From positions 372,001-436,000 of the forward strand of contig MU385713.1 in assembly GCA_022497155.1 (NCBI GenBank): 64,000 bases of DNA, read 5' to 3'. The DNA comes from Whalleya microplaca (lineage: Eukaryota > Ascomycota > Sordariomycetes > Xylariales > Xylariaceae). This document shows positions 22,197 to 33,833 of the stretch, in pieces (position 1 is the first letter of the stretch; each line of letters begins with the position of its first letter). The notes below the pieces were generated by a model that was not told where the DNA came from, did no database searches, and worked only from the letters and a program-made list of their open reading frames with translations. The position numbers and the translations under genes were made by a program.

Positions 22197-22784
22197 TCAC
22201 TGCAGCCCGTACCTTGAGTATAGCGGTGCCAATCGTGGCTCATCCTGGGCGACATGATCAAAGATGTCCGCATCTCGTTCGGCCCACATCCGCCGCACCG
22301 CCTCCCATGTAAAGCGGTTCCCATTGACCCCGACTTCCCTGAGAGACGCATGTTGCAGCACGCTTTCTACCCAAGCATGGCAAGCTCTTTCACGCTCTTC
22401 TGTGAGCATGGCTGATACCTGTCGCAGGCTTGGAATGGCGATCTCCTCTTCGGCCTGCAGGTCGAGCAGGAAACGCATCGCCACGTCAATCTTTACCCGC
22501 ACAACGCTGAACTCTTTAGTTAGCTCCTTCTCCTCCAAACCCGGTAGAATTGTCTTCCCTTCCCTAATCAGCCTCTCGAACGAAACGGGCCGGCTAAGAT
22601 ATGCATCGTCGCCAGTCCGCACCACCAGCACACTACACTCGGGCATCAGCCGCTCCAGCCACGCAGCGACTTTCCAGTGTTGGCTGTGGCCCCTGATCTC
22701 CGGAATTGGTTGTACCGGACACTCCATAGGCACCACGTGCTCGTCGGCCACAAGGACTACGGGCTTCACCGCCCATAACATCAT
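22197..22784 (-). CDS. Hypothetical protein, 195 residues
   Basis: Single-exon frame with coding-like composition. An in-frame TAG lies directly before the first ATG, so this is the natural start, although TGTAG could also act as a 3' splice site for an exon upstream. I recognise no family. It opens with a hydrophobic strand (MLWAVKPVVLVADEH), has LVVRTGDDAYLSRP, and the rest looks mainly helical and charged, with conserved-looking Trp and Arg in FTWEAVRRMWAERD. Confidence 0.5.
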   Translation of the reverse strand: MMLWAVKPVVLVADEHVVPMECPVQPIPEIRGHSQHWKVAAWLERLMPECSVLVVRTGDDAYLSRPVSFERLIREGKTILPGLEEKELTKEFSVVRVKIDVAMRFLLDLQAEEEIAIPSLRQVSAMLTEERERACHAWVESVLQHASLREVGVNGNRFTWEAVRRMWAERDADIFDHVAQDEPRLAPLYSRYGLQ

Positions 22785-23633
22785 CTACACTTGGTTTAGG
22801 TTGATTGGCGTACCCTGTAAAAGGGAAGAAAGAATAGTTGCATCGCCTGGATTATGAAGCGTGTATCTTCAATAAAATATATGTCTTGGCCCGACCATGG
22901 AATCTGTTAGCAAAGATGATGCTTGCTTGAATATAGACCGAATTCTACATTCACATTTCCCTCTTTCTTAATCGGCAGCATACTTTCGTTATCATACATA
23001 AATTCTTTGTACCAACCAAAATTCCAGTTCATTCTTTTGCGGATGGCTCTTATTCACATCAACATCTGGACGTCAGCCCCTATTTTCGATCGACCCCCAG
23101 AAGTTATTGAGGATTGAAATTAAGCTAATAATTCAGCATGACATAGTTATTACTTACAGGAATAGTCAATCAGGGCTCTTCGATGGGAAGATCCTCTCTC
23201 AAGGGGGCTCGACATTCGTCGACGTGTCAGAAATACAGAAGTGCCGCATAATCGCCTCAACATATGCAGGCTAGAGGGAGAGGCTTAGGCCCTTACGGAA
23301 CCTACTGTCGACGAGTTCATAATACTATATTCAGGGCAGCCTCATGTCATCAAAATACAGTTCGATTTTATAATGGTGTCTTCCAACGCCCCCCGGAACT
23401 AGCCCGGCATGGCAGTAGAGGGATGACTTGAGAAACAGAATGCCATACCTTCAAATACTGCCCATAAATGACCTGACACGCTTGGCTTTCCGGATGGATG
23501 AGCGTACAAAATTCGAGTGCCTTCCAAGGTAGAGACAAAAGATTGGTGGGAAGAAAGAAAATAGGGCCTCATAGGTAATGCTCTGAAAACAAACGGCATA
23601 TTATTAGTTTTATATAGAATCTAGCGTAGTACT

Positions 23634-25040
23634 CTAGTCTAATACTATAATGTCATGATCAGAGCCAATAGTCCTACCAGTGGTAGTATCAGCGTTGATC
23701 ACCTCCAGAACCCTCGGCAAGCGTTCAAAGATACAGTATTCATCTGCCTCTTTGATAACTTCCTTCAGGCTAGCGATCCATGCACCACCATCTAGAGTCC
23801 TCAGCTTGCGTCGCTGTGCTGGCGTCAACTTTTCCGTTGCCCATAGCAGATTGTCGTCATATTGGAACGCGTTCTGGCGGACCTCGGAACCTATGCACGA
23901 ACCTTCTGTACTGAGCACCGCCATGATAATCTCCCGCATGATGGTGAGGATATGCGCGCGGTTGGCAAACGACTTGTGCTTATACATCAGCCCATTGAGC
24001 TTCTCCATCAGCTTCTCGATTCTATAGGCTACGTCCATACCAGCAGCTTCTTCGCGCGCTGCGGACATCTTGTCGTACTTGCCGTACCAGCCGAGATCCT
24101 TCTCTGTGTTCTCGAGCAGTTTGGAGTAATCCGCTGGCTTCTCCCTCGGCTCTGGCTCATCGTCATGATCGTCTGCTGTTGGAGCGTTGCTGCCGGAGTG
24201 GCCAGCTTGTGGTGTGTTAGACTGTGTCTGCGGAACCCTCAACGCCTTTTTCGACTTTGGTGGCCTAGGGCACTGTGGTATGGGAAGAGGATCCCTGATT
24301 GAGAGGAGGGGGACCTGATACGTCCTACCACTATCATCGGTGCAATTAATCATGGGGTTAGGATTGCTTGAAAGTCTTCGCCTCTTCTGTCCTGTTGAGG
24401 GGCTTGTGTGGGAGGCTACTGGTCGAGTCTGTTGTACTGACGACCTACCCCGGATGGACTCAACCGATTGGGCACTGGTTGAAGTAGATCGGGTAGTAAC
24501 TGAAGCTGAGTCATCCGTAGAAAGCTCCGACGCAGGAGGCCGAGGAGCTGGAGTCTGGACATGTTGCTGGACATGCCGCTCTTGTCGCGCGATTGGTTGC
24601 TGAATCGGCTGATGGTTTGACTGCCGGAGGGGCTGCCGGATGGGCTGTTGGATCTGTTGCTGTGGCCGGGACTGCTGATTGACCGGATGGGTAGGAGCCG
24701 GCGGCCCTTGATTTGCCAACGCCTGCATTGGGTGTTGACCATGCAAAGCAGGAGTGGGAGATAAGCGGCGTTGATATAGTCGGTCGATATCGTCGTGTAT
24801 GCAGGGATCCCGCATTCCAGCCTTCACAAGCACATGGTCAATTTCTAAAGGGAACCTTCTTTCAGGATCGAGGGCAGCTAGTTTACTGTATAATTCTGTA
24901 CCCCTCGCATTGTCTGCCTGTGACCTGGCGAAAGGCGTCGTCGTTCCACCAGCTGGCACTGGTAAGGGAACGTAGGACTGAGGAGTCGTACTTGAATTCG
25001 TAGTATGAGACATACTGTGGGTTTGAGTCACGTATTCCAT
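23634..25040 (-). CDS. Disordered Q/P-rich protein with conserved C-terminal helical region
   Basis: Single-exon protein of 468 residues (459 from the second Met), not assigned to a family. Roughly residues 1-300 are low-complexity: Thr/Ser/Pro start, a Gln-rich run with repeated Q-P-I-R-Q type units, then Ser/Thr-rich and basic patches. From about residue 305 a structured segment follows (YSKLLENTEKDLGWYGKYDK, then MDVAYRIEKLMEKLNGLMYK, FANRAHILTIMREIIMAVLS). The last residues, DHDIIVLD, match a SUMO-interaction motif (a hydrophobic IIVL core beside acids). A nuclear scaffold or transcription-related role would fit, but that is inference. Confidence 0.65.
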   Translation of the reverse strand: MEYVTQTHSMSHTTNSSTTPQSYVPLPVPAGGTTTPFARSQADNARGTELYSKLAALDPERRFPLEIDHVLVKAGMRDPCIHDDIDRLYQRRLSPTPALHGQHPMQALANQGPPAPTHPVNQQSRPQQQIQQPIRQPLRQSNHQPIQQPIARQERHVQQHVQTPAPRPPASELSTDDSASVTTRSTSTSAQSVESIRGRSSVQQTRPVASHTSPSTGQKRRRLSSNPNPMINCTDDSGRTYQVPLLSIRDPLPIPQCPRPPKSKKALRVPQTQSNTPQAGHSGSNAPTADDHDDEPEPREKPADYSKLLENTEKDLGWYGKYDKMSAAREEAAGMDVAYRIEKLMEKLNGLMYKHKSFANRAHILTIMREIIMAVLSTEGSCIGSEVRQNAFQYDDNLLWATEKLTPAQRRKLRTLDGGAWIASLKEVIKEADEYCIFERLPRVLEVINADTTTGRTIGSDHDIIVLD

Positions 25041-27505
25041 ATAGAAGCAGGAATTGCGGAAAATCTGGAAGAAAAGAATTCTTGTCGTCAGAATAACGCG
25101 TCTCTGATCAAGACTCGCTAGTTGAGACGCGCTTTGATAAGCTTTCTAGATTGGTGGGTTTCGCTATGGTTAGCGCATTGGTAATTTCGGACCAGTTGCA
25201 CTTACACAGGTACCTAGGTAATCATTCTGCCCTCAATGTGTTTGTTAGGACAATTGTTGACACTAGCAAGCACTCCGTCAACTCTGCTGGGGTATCCCTG
25301 GATAGTGTTCGAAGACAATAAATTTGCAGCTAGCACAACGTGTAACAGCCGCGGGTTCGGTGAAAACCATAGGTATTGTTATACCAAGTTACTTACAACT
25401 AGATTGGCAACTCTTCCAGATAGATAACAAATATATTAGAATTCTCAACTTCCAAGTACATGGTACTCAACGTATAAAACAATGTTCAGTTCAGTAGGCT
25501 TCTAATCTAGTTTCAATGCAGTAGAGACATTTGTATGATTTTATAGGAATAATGGAATCACCTAACACCCTTATAGACCGCATAGTTCAGTCTTGCTATC
25601 TCCTTCTGAACCAATCTTAGTGCACAAGTTCATAATAGTATTCTTCGGTAAGTAATTGAGTCCATTTGATCTAAGCTCGTTGGCCTTGACCATTGCGTTA
25701 GAGAACTATGGCGACTCCTCACAACGGATGTTGTATTAGGTTAGAGGGGGAATGTAGCTGGTATACTCAAATAAGAACTATGTAAGTTTCGATGGAGTCG
25801 CATTTACTCCAATTTCTAACCTAGGTAGTTTAGTCCATGTAGCAGAGCTAAAAGTGTAACATAAGAGATAAGAGAAGTTTTGCCAAAGATTGAATACAAA
25901 TTTAGATGCTGTGCTTCTGTGCAATACATCCCTTTTAAAGGATTAATAAGAGTCTCTCACATATATCTTGTTTTATCCTTTTGATTCGGTTCACTTGAAA
26001 GGTGCCAGTATAACTGGGTATTATTTGGGGAATTTTCATGTCGAGACTTTACCTATATACCACAGCTTGAGTGAAACAAATCACGTTTACACTTGGGTCT
26101 TAAAGACCATATACTTGAAGCTGTACTTACAATAACCTTACACTTCCAGTCATTGTTATACTATGTTAGCAGAACCACATAAGGTATAAAGAGGATATAT
26201 GGCTCGTCCTTTCTTGCTATGGTACGGTAAATCAGTGCTGAAAGCTCTAGATCCGGTGACTAATGGGAACTAAAGTATCGGAACTAGTCTAGGGCTAAAT
26301 TGTCAATGGTTGGTGTGAGAGTGTAGTATTCCTTCAGGAATTATTTTGAAATAGCCTCCAAGGCGAGCAAATATGTCCCTCCGTTCCTACTAGGTTAGCG
26401 GAGTCTTATCTTTGACATGGAGTTTAATTCGGTGTTTTAATAGGTTATGTTGGATGACGTCTTGTGGACTAGAAATTTCTCATGGGAGACTTTACTGACT
26501 CCTCATTCTATACCTGATAGCCTAACCTTAGTATATTGCTCGTTTATACCCTTTTACATCATATGTGTTATTACCAGCAATCCAATCAGAACTCAACATA
26601 AATTATCATGCCAAATTTCGTTCAAAGTAGAGAATGGGTTGCTTTTAAGGTTGGTTGGGAAGCATGCTGTTGAGAGCTGCGGCTTGGTATAGTTAGGTAC
26701 AAAGCAAGATCCGGGTTTAGTATAGACATCTCCTAATGCTAAGCAAATTCTAGTCTCGTTATCCTATGCAACTTTTACAATTCAGATCCAATTGTTCACC
26801 CTTCATATCAATACATTGCGTCATCCTTGCTCTCATTGGACGGTCCTAACGCGGCGACCCCGACAACGGAAGTCCGGCACTTCAAATTCATGCATACATG
26901 TACATACCTAGGTAGAATAAGCGTGCGTTTCTATGGGCTATTAGGACACTTCATAACTTAGCGTAATATTGTGACGGGAAAACTAGCCAATAGCTTGCTT
27001 AAGATAGTTTTAGATGATTGATGTCTATTTTATGGCATATGGAGAATATTTTCCGGCCGTAGCTTCGGAGCGCGCCCCTGTTTGCGGGGTACAGCAGATA
27101 GGCAATTACTGTGTACAGCATACCAGACATACCTAGAGGTAGGCAATTGGATATACTATGTTCATGTATGTGCCAATGCATGGAACTGTAAGGGCTCCGT
27201 ATTACAGCACGAGATCCAATTTGTGCTGCATCGATAATCAGATGGAACTAGTGACCCACACTCTGCTTAGGTAATATATGAAAGGACCCTCTTAAACAAA
27301 GATGATGGGTCTGTCCATCCAATGAAAATTTGCAGTCCTTGGGATAGATCGCTTTCCTCTCATCATTGAATTTCACCTTGTCGCGACGCAGGAAACAGAA
27401 CTCAGGGCCTATGACGCGACGCCGGGCTCGCCATTAGATGCTCTGAGATGATTGACTACTTTAGCCACTGACCACGAGTTCTGGCCTAATTGGCCTTGGG
27501 ACATC
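25041..27505. other. AT-rich gene-poor interval
   Basis: About 2.4 kb with no coding structure I can support; frames are short and composition is markedly AT-rich compared with the flanking genes. The last 200 bp would be the promoter of the SYG1-like gene. Confidence 0.5.
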
Positions 27506-30500
27506 ATGAAATTCGCCAAAGAGCTGGAGCAGGATCTTGTTCCAGGTTGGTAGTCACCGAGTCCGCGAAGGAATAAGTCGATGCTAACTTGAGTCAAAGA
27601 ATGGAGGGTCAAATACTTGAACTACAAGGCTGGCAAGAAGTATGTCAAAAGTGTGTCGAGGGCGATCAACCGCGCAAACGGGACCCCTCTTGGCGCTGCA
27701 AGAAACACCGGCCTACCACCACATGTCGCTCCAGGCCCGTTTGCCCGTCAGCAAGAAAATGATGGGAATGACGTCGAATCTTTACCAACGAGTCCCGCGC
27801 ATGAAAGCCCTACGCCCGGGAGGGTTCAAAAGCCTCAGAGGATACAGCGGCCAGCCGCTCCTGAGTGGACGGAACGTCAATCATTAACTCACTCACCAGG
27901 CAATGAAACGCGCTATGGCTCTATTATAGAGAGCCGCAATGAATTTGAGCTGCCAGATCCTGCGTTAGGAGTACCTTCACAGACGAGCGACCGGCCAGTT
28001 GACTCATTTCATCATAAATCTATGAGTCGATTGTCCATGCACCGTAGTACGTCCATGGGACCGCCTCCTTCTAGTGGTCATCAGTCGAGTTCTGTTCCAC
28101 GACCCAGCCCTCTGTCTCACTACGCACCATCACCTGGTAGACTCAAGCGATTGTTCTCAGCAGGCCAACAACTTGGTAGAACTGAGAGCAAGCTCGGATA
28201 CGGCCTGCAAGCACTAGATACCGTGCGACAACGCGAAAAGGAGTTCTTTGATTTCTTAGATGGAGAGCTGGAAAAAGTCGAGACTTTTTATCGTCAGAAA
28301 GAAGAGCAGGCGGGTAACCGTCTAGCTCTCCTGCGGGAGCAGTTGCACGAGATGCGGAACCGACGTACTCAGGAATTAGCTGATCTAAGACGAAACAAAG
28401 AAAGAGAAAATGGACACAGCGACGACAGCAAAGCAACAACTTCTGGCTATGACAGCTCTCATAATTGGATGGATCCTATCAAAACTAAAATCTTCAAACC
28501 CGGTGCTAATTCAAAGGCCCTTTCCAAGATGCCCCTCACCCCCGTCTTCAGCGCTATCGGAGGAGATGCCAGGAGAGATTATATCAGAAAGCCCCCCGGC
28601 CACGATGTCCCATACAGGACTGCGAAGCGAAAGCTAAAGATGGCCTTAGAAGAATTCTATCGTGGACTGGAACTTCTCAAGTCATATACGCTACTCAATC
28701 GTACTGCTTTCCGGAAGCTCAACAAGAAGTATGACAAAGCCGTCAATGCTCGACCACCATACCGCTACATGAACGAGAAAGTCAACAAAGCCTGGTTCGT
28801 GAACAGCGATATTGTGGACGGTCATATACGGGCAGTCGAGGACCTTTACGCGAGATATTTTGAAAAGGGGAACCACAAGCTTGCTGCGGGGAAACTTCGT
28901 AGGTTGAATCGACGACCAGGCGACGAATCCGCGATCGCATTTCGAAACGGCCTTTTTATCGGCACAGGGGTGGTGTTTACCATCCAAGGTCTTGTATATG
29001 GTGCTCAACTCCTGTACGACCCGGACCCTACAATACGCCTACAAACTAGCTACATCTTGCAGCTATACGGCGGTTACTTTCTCATGCTGGTTTTAATGTT
29101 TCTATTTTGTATCAATTGCTACATATGGACGACCAACAAAATCAACTATCCCTTTATATTCGAGTTTGATGCAAGAAACAACTTGGACTGGAGACAACTC
29201 TCTAGCTTCCCAAGTTTCTTTCTGCTCCTATTTGGGGTGTTTTTCTGGGTTAACTTCACCAGATATGGGTCCGACGAGTTATACCTCTATTACCCCGTAA
29301 TTCTAATAGGCATTACCTTGATCATTCTCTTACTCCCAGCGCCGATACTGTGGCATAGAAGCCGTCAGTGGTTCATGTATTCGCATGTGAGTATAGCTAT
29401 ATGCTGATATCACATCCCTGCTGACCAATAAACAGTACCGATTGTTCTTCGCCGGATTATACCCCGTCGAATTCCGAGATTTTTTCCTCGGCGATATGTA
29501 TTGCTCCTTGACATATTCTACAGCAGTAAGTCGAAGTTACAAGTGACGATGTAACGTACCCATCTCATTTTTGGTGACTAACAATATATCAGAACGTTGA
29601 ACTGTTTTTCTGCCTCTATGCACATTACTGGAACGATCCCGTCCAGTGCAACTCGAATAATTCCCGCCTGCTAGGCTTCTTCTGTGCGTTACCACCAATC
29701 TGGCGTCTGTTCCAGTGTATTCGCCGATATCGCGATACCAAGAATGTCTTCCCACATCTTGTTAACGGTGGCAAATATGGTATGACCATATTGTCAGCTA
29801 TAACACTGTCACTCTATCGTATCAATGGTACAAACTCTAACCTCGGGCTTTTCGTCGCCTTCTCCGCTATTAATGGCATCTATACTTGTGAGTTTCAACC
29901 AAGTCCTACTTGTTCCTGTCCCTAATAATATCTAACATACACTTCAGCCATCTGGGATCTCTTCATGGATTTCTCCTTTTTCCAGCCTGACACCCGCCAT
30001 CGGTTCCTGCGGGACATACTTGGTCTCAAACGGCGCTGGGTATACTACGTGATCATGATCCTTGATCCAATCCTACGCTTCTGCTGGATATTCTACGCCA
30101 TTTTCACCCACGACAAACAACATAGTACCGTTGCTTCTTTCGTCATTTCCCTGGCTGAGGTCACGCGCCGCGGCATGTGGGCGCTCTTCCGTGTCGAGAA
30201 CGAGCATTGCGCCAACGTAGCCCAATACAAGGCCAGCCGAGACGTGCCACTGCCCTATAGACTAGAGCACGAGCCGCTCGTCGAGAATGTCAGCGAAGAA
30301 GCTGAAGAGCACAGGTCGCCAACGGAAGAAGCGGTTGCTAGCGGGTTCGACGTTTCCACCGTGGGAGCATCTGCGTATGGCCGAGAGGAAGCCGGCGTAG
30401 AGCCGCACATGCAAACCCAGGCTGGGGCATCGGGCCGCACACCCTCGGTGCCTGAAGTGGAAACCGGTCTCAGGAGGCGGCGGAGGTCCGAGTTACGCCG

Positions 30501-30726
30501 GACGAAATCCATCAGGGGTATCATGGCCGAGGCGCATATGCAGGACTTCGAGAAGCGGAGACGCCCGCCAGAGCCGCCTGCCGAGAACGAGGGCGAGTCC
30601 GCTGACGAGATGCCGAGCGATGACGACGAGGATGAGACGGGAAGCATGTTGGAGGAGCGCATGGAGGTTCGGCGGGTTGAGAGTTTGGTTAGAGGGAGTT
30701 CGAGTAAAGATGAGGATAAACCATGA
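27506..30726 (+). CDS. SPX-EXS protein, SYG1/XPR1-like phosphate exporter
   Basis: Membrane protein of about 996 residues. Exons 27506-27545, 27600-29386, 29436-29525, 29593-29887 and 29948-30726. The tiny first exon encodes MKFAKELEQDLVP, the conserved SPX opening, and joins to EWRVKYLNYKAGKKYVK. The SPX domain carries the basic inositol-pyrophosphate-binding cluster (KLNKKYDKA) and a long disordered insert. Transmembrane segments follow (NGLFIGTGVVFTIQGLVYGA, YGGYFLMLVLMFLFCINCY), then the EXS domain (YPVEFRDFFLGDMYCSLTYS, NGGKYGMTILSAITLSLYR, LDPILRFCWIFYAIF) and an acidic cytosolic tail. XPR1 exports phosphate; fungal SYG1 relatives are tied to phosphate handling and G-protein signalling. 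The first donor (GTTGGT) is weak but required by frame. Confidence 0.92.
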
Positions 30727-31451
30727 TTAATTAGTCGTCCGTTATAGATGCAGCCGCAGGGACACATATCTACGCATCGGAGCGAGGTTCAGATAGAGCT
30801 AGTACATACATATTTTGGCTCAAGGGGAAATAATATACTTAGACAACCTTCGATTCTATTACATTGCCTAATCTCGTAGTTTCGACTTCAATCAAGGGAT
30901 AAAGAGCCAGACTCTATTTTCTTTCAGGATATGGCTACATGCTTCCAGAAGTGTATCCACACTAAATAAGACTAGAGCTGTTGGTCTGCCTATGCTTGTA
31001 GGAAGACTTGATCACTTCACAGTCGCGCATATAGACTTCTAAATTGGGGTTATCCTCCTTTCAAAATATTTCTAGAAGTAATATGATAGTTCTTCACTTA
31101 TAAACTTCACTATGTGTCTTACTACCCCTTAAAAGTGGACTAGTTCACTCCTTTAGATAAGAGTTGAGCAACAGCACTTGAACCGTTGCACTTAGGTACG
31201 TTTTCAATCTTGTGAAACTTCGGGCCTTGTAATATGTGCTATAGTTCTGATCTCTCTATATTCAGCCCGGTATGGAGGCTCACGTCGTCGAGTCCATGAC
31301 ATCATCGAGTGCTAGATGCTCAAAGCAGGATTCAATAGCCAGAGTTGGAATATTACAGAAGGAATTAGGAGAGAACTATCCATATACTTGCTGAGATCAT
31401 ATTTTCGTGGTCAACATTACACGCCCCGAGCTATCATTAGCCAGCGCCTCC
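30727..31451. other. Convergent intergenic region
   Basis: 3' flanks of the SYG1-like and P450 genes. Nothing coding seen. Confidence 0.5.
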
Positions 31452-33476
31452 TCACAACCTCTCAAACCTCACAAGCAACCCATCCGCCGGTCTATACGTC
31501 AGACTCGGATTCGCGAGCCTAACCCCCCTCCCGACCTCCTCCTCCCCACCACTCAGCAGCTCGCCCCCCTCCCCCTTCCCCTTCCCCTTCCCCTTCCCCT
31601 CCCCCCAGCGCTCAACACCCAAGAACCGCCACCGACGCACCAACGCCACGAGCACGGTCTTGACCTGCACGAGCGCGAAGTTCCGCCCGGGACACATGCG
31701 CGGGCCCTGCAGGAAGGCCTGGAAGGCGTACGGACTCGCGGCGTCGCCCGCGAGCCGGTCCCAGCGGTCCGGGTCGAAGGCGGGGGCGGAGGCGCCCCAG
31801 ACGGAGGGGTGTCGGTGCATGATCGCCATGTTGATGTCGATCTGCGTGCCCGCGGGGATGGCGACGCCTTCGATGGTGAGGTCGCGCGAGGTCGAGCGGA
31901 TCGACATTAGGGCTGGGGGTGCGTGTGGGTGTTAGTTGGGTTGTGCTTGGGTGGGGTGGGTTGGGCTAGGTGGAAGGGGGGTGGTATAGGGGAGGGGAGG
32001 GGAAGATAGGGAGAGGGGAGAGGACATACAGGGTGAGTAGAGGCGGAGGACTTCGCGGATGAAGTTGTTGAGGTAGGGGAGGTTGGAGATCTCGTCGTAG
32101 TCAGGATGAGGACTTGTTTCTAGTAGAGACTGGATCTCGGATCGGAGACGGTCTTGGAGGTGGTGATTGGTGGCCAGGACATAGAGGGCCCATGCCATGG
32201 TGGTCGCTGTGCTTTCGTGACCTAGGAAATGGTCAATAAGTCCCAGATGCGTTGATTGGGTGTGAATTTCGGGGGTCAGACCTGCAGATGTAAAGTTAAG
32301 CAGCTAGATATCTTGTCAGCGTTGATGCGTGAACGGAGAGGGTTTTCTGACATGGCCAATAATATCGTCCGTTGCCCACACCTCTATCCCTGACTCCTGG
32401 CGACGCAGTTGAGCTTCTTCCAACATATACGTGAGTAGGTCTCTAGACTCCCCCATTTCTCGCTTGAACGTCCCGTCGGCTAAGTCTGCGGCACGTTGTT
32501 GGATGATCTCCCGCAACATTGTCCTGAGGTCGGCGGTGGCCTGTATGAACCGATAGTTGGCCTCGAGGGGAACAATACGTCGAATGGGCACGAAGGCATT
32601 TATCACACTGATTAACTGGCCTAATGGCCCTTGATGAAGCACGCGGCTATAAAGTTCCTGAAATCCCAGAGGGTACTTTGATGACAGAGTGTCTTGCTCG
32701 ATTCCGAGCACTGTCATGCAGATAGTTTCCATAGTGGATTTCGAGAATGTTTCGACGACTTGATCAACGTCAGCAAGAATCAGTGTTGGGTTGTAGGAAC
32801 TCCGTCCCTTTCAACTTACCTTCAAGAGATGTATAAGGCTTATTTCCGAGGGCACCCTCGAAAACATCCGAAAGGCCCCTGGCCTTCATCTGAAAGATAG
32901 GTAAAAGTTTTCTCATACTCGGGATGGAGAAAGGCCCAGCTAAGAGCCTCCGCTCACGCTTGTGAGCTTCCCCTTCCGAGAACAATAGGCCTACGCCTGT
33001 GATCTCACCCACCAAGCGGGAAAAGAACGGCGGTTTGACGAAATCATAGACGTGAGTCTGGAGAACAGCTTTATGTGCGGCCAAGTTATTCACCACGAGG
33101 GCCTCTTTCCCTGCAAAAGAGAGATACCTGATGAATGGGGCATCCGGCCATCTGTGCATCCATTCTAACTGAGCCCCAACTGGGCTATCAGCTCTGAACT
33201 TCTTGATCTCTTGTCCGAGAAGTAGGTTGTGATCCTGGTCAATGTTAGGAACAGTACACTGCTGACGGGTTGGCAACTTACCTTTGGTCCAGGTAGATGT
33301 CTCAGTGGGGAGAAGAAATTGGGATAGAGAACGACACGACAGATTTTCAACAGTGTGTACTGCAAGGTAAACAATGCGAGAAAACTTTTGAGAATCAATA
33401 GACTGTCCAATTTTCTGACCGGCTGGAGCGCAATCAACTGTAAGATCGTAAGTGCGACGCAACTAACTAGATCCAT
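31452..33476 (-). CDS. Cytochrome P450 monooxygenase
   Basis: ER-anchored heme monooxygenase of 563 residues. Exons 33476-33282, 33234-32820, 32758-32352, 32303-32282, 32221-32030 and 31912-31452. The N-terminus is hydrophobic (LLILKSFLALFTLQYTLLKI) and leads to the proline hinge PLRHLPGPK. Motifs in order: the helix C region EAHKRERRLLAGPFS, helix I AGHESTATTMAWAL (made only when the 22 nt fourth exon is included), helix K EVLR, the PERF-type FDPDRW, and the heme loop FLQGPRMCPGRNFALV with its Cys ligand. Near the C-terminus is a low-complexity Gly/Lys insert. Substrate is unknown. It lies more than 20 kb from the RiPP genes, so I do not assign it to that cluster. Confidence 0.93.
31566..31608. 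repeat. C-rich simple repeat inside the P450 coding region
   Basis: Run of CCCCTT-type units on the plus strand that encodes alternating Gly-Lys/Glu on the minus strand; probably polymorphic in length in steps of six. Confidence 0.85.
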
Positions 33477-33833
33477 CTCGAGGTTGGAGCGCTATAGGCC
33501 CAGGTCACTAATAATTAACATAAGATGTAGACATTCTTTATTTGCGCAACTATGTAGGTAATAGCAACATTTATAAGTAAGAATGGCCCTTCCGCCCTCA
33601 AATCCTCGAGGTAGTAAGTAAAGCGCTACTTGATTGAACCGATTTTGCTATCCGATAACGTGAGAGGCCATATCATTGCACGTGGGAGGGTTGTAGTGGC
33701 GTCAGCCAGGGTGTGGTGCCTGTAAGCGTAAGTGGTGGGATGGTAGAAGAATGCGAAGCTAAGTAGGACTTGCACGCAACGGTTTTATTTAACCATATGT
33801 TCACTTGATACACCACACAAGAAGTTCAGAACC

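Noticed and set aside
30255..30767. 170-codon minus-strand frame
   Set aside because: Antisense shadow of the SYG1 C-terminal tail; Ser-rich because the sense strand is Glu/Arg-rich.
31452..33476. P450 as part of the RiPP cluster
   Set aside because: More than 20 kb away and separated by unrelated genes and repeat-rich DNA; nothing in the sequence links them.
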